Source: Acetobacter orleanensis (lineage in GTDB: Bacteria > Pseudomonadota > Alphaproteobacteria > Acetobacterales > Acetobacteraceae). From it: a DNA stretch of 64,000 bases. The position numbers and the translations under genes were made by a program. Positions 63,163 through 64,000 of the stretch are shown here, in pieces (within the stretch, counting starts at the first letter, position 1; every line of letters starts with the position of its first letter). The stretch covers positions 1 through 64,000 of the forward strand of contig NZ_LHZV01000059.1 in the NCBI RefSeq assembly GCF_001581005.1, given 5' to 3'. Below the pieces are notes generated by a model, which was not told where the DNA came from, did not search any database, and was given only the letters and a program-made list of their open reading frames with translations.

Positions 63163-63423
63163 TCAGGCTTCTTCAGTGTCCTCTTCCGGGTCTTCATCGT
63201 CTTCATAGACCAGTTCAACCGTGATGGTTGCGCTGTCACCTTCCTGAAGGGATTTGGCGTCCGCGTTGGCTTCGTCCTCGCTTTCGTAGAACTTACCTTC
63301 GTTGGGGTCTTCCTGCCACTCATTGCGAGGGTCCCAGAAGGTTACATCGCCGTCCTCGTCCTCGCGCTGGACGAGGTAGCCAACGATCACTTCGTTTTCA
63401 TCGCTCATGATGTCATCGCTCAT
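63163..63423 (-). CDS. Very acidic small protein of unknown function
   Basis: 86 residues with more than one third Asp/Glu; the end is VYEDDEDPEEDTEEA. A core of about 50 residues (VIVGYLVQREDEDGDVTFWD, FYESEDEANADA) may form a small beta domain. AAAGGA stands before the ATG at 63421-63423. It is not recognised. Such acidic proteins can mimic DNA or bind basic partners, but nothing here shows that. Confidence 0.6.
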   Translation of the reverse strand: MSDDIMSDENEVIVGYLVQREDEDGDVTFWDPRNEWQEDPNEGKFYESEDEANADAKSLQEGDSATITVELVYEDDEDPEEDTEEA

Positions 63424-63636
63424 GGTCTTTTAATCCTTTAACTGACCCGTCACCTATGCAGCATGGACAGAAAAAAGGAAGAGCCTCAAGTGACGATTCT
63501 GCGTCAGCCTTGCCCTAAACGTCTGGCGGACCTGCTGAAAAAGGTTTCCTCACGTCTGACATTACACTGTGGAACAGGTGTGTGACACAAGCCTTTATGC
63601 CTTATGTTACTTTCCAATGACCTTCGGAGTTTTATG

Positions 63637-64000
63637 ATGAATCGTGCTCTGACACCGCTGCACCGCCTTGTGCGGATTGCCCTTCTGACCCCTCTGCTAG
63701 CCGGTCCTGTGATGATGGCAACGCTGGCAGCCCCTGCCGCCCACGCCGCGCTGGCGGACGGCGTAACCGCGCCGGACTTCACCCTCAGCGGTGCACTGGG
63801 TGGAAAGCCCATCACCTTCTCGCTTAAGGAAGAACTCAAGAAGGGGCCAGTGGTGCTGTATTTCTTCCCCTCCGCCTTCACCAGTGGCTGCACGCTAGAA
63901 GCCCACGCGTTTGCTGAGGCGATGCCGACCTTTCAGAAGCTCGGCGCTACAGTGGTGGGAGTGACGGCGGGTAATATCGACCGCGTGTCCGAGTTCTCCA
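63637..64000 (+). CDS. Exported peroxiredoxin (partial, cut by window end)
   Basis: The start of an AhpC/TSA-type peroxiredoxin. A signal peptide ends near AAPAAHA, then the peroxiredoxin fold: APDFTLSGALGGKPITFSL, and VVLYFFPSAFTSGCTLEAHAF with the peroxidatic Cys in the TSGCTLE motif typical of the BCP/PrxQ-like subfamily. The ATG at 63637 has GGAG 7 bases upstream; an adjacent ATG at 63634 is closer. The remainder lies beyond the window. It probably detoxifies peroxide in the periplasm. Confidence 0.85.
   Translation, partial: MNRALTPLHRLVRIALLTPLLAGPVMMATLAAPAAHAALADGVTAPDFTLSGALGGKPITFSLKEELKKGPVVLYFFPSAFTSGCTLEAHAFAEAMPTFQKLGATVVGVTAGNIDRVSEFS

Noticed and set aside
1-64000. tRNA genes, rRNA genes, CRISPR arrays, transposases
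   Set aside because: I looked for T-arm-like GGTTCGA patterns, spaced direct repeats and DDE/HTH transposase motifs and saw none convincing.

Overview
The window looks like a chromosomal segment of an acetic acid bacterium (Acetobacteraceae, most likely Acetobacter or a close relative). This rests on gene content: a PQQ-dependent polyol dehydrogenase of the SldA type with its separate SldB membrane subunit, two TonB-dependent receptors, and AMP nucleosidase, flavohaemoglobin and CrcB genes of alphaproteobacterial character. The genus is an inference. I saw no tRNA, rRNA, CRISPR array or insertion sequence.

Layout. (1) 1-9,600: housekeeping and accessory genes. They are a UvrD-like helicase beside a pentanucleotide repeat, AMP nucleosidase, a hot-dog thioesterase, a diiron ferritin-like protein, an acyltransferase, an SDR reductase, and an orphan pair of a double-glycine-leader peptide and an unknown 458-residue protein. 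(2) 9,750-19,760: a DMT exporter, crcB behind a fluoride riboswitch, a cold-shock gene, a Tat-exported phosphoesterase, a second DMT exporter, then a nitric-oxide module (nsrR diverging from hmp and a DUF488 gene over a perfect dyad operator), purU and a CPBP-like membrane protein. (3) 19,790-24,280: a Fur-box-controlled siderophore receptor with three tightly overlapping inner-membrane genes (DUF3325, DUF3649, PepSY). (4) 24,527-33,435: sldBA, then an antiporter / TonB receptor / kinase-like / PnuC operon in which the receptor is frameshifted at a G7 tract. (5) 33,570-35,505: a NUDIX pseudogene, a secreted small protein and an MgtC gene.

(6) 35,602-62,424 is a contractile-tail phage structural cluster, read leftward. 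It encodes portal, DUF2213 protease/scaffold, cement protein, DUF2184 capsid, head-tail adaptors, sheath, tube, frameshifted tail chaperone, tape measure, baseplate and fibres. No terminase, integrase, lysis, replication or repressor gene is visible, and ordinary bacterial genes flank both sides. Two cargo insertions break the operon: an HPII-type catalase on the opposite strand among the baseplate genes, and three lipoprotein genes with their own terminators between the tape-measure and baseplate-plug genes. It is either a decayed prophage or a domesticated particle or gene-transfer-agent-like element. (7) 62,529-64,000: periplasmic CuZn superoxide dismutase, a very acidic small protein, and the start of an exported peroxiredoxin. 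With the embedded catalase these put three oxidant-defence genes on or beside the phage element.

Small features worth noting: a -1 frameshift extension of the tail chaperone, a fluoride riboswitch with a clear promoter, an NsrR-type operator over the hmp -10 box, a Fur box over the receptor promoter, and several hairpin terminators.
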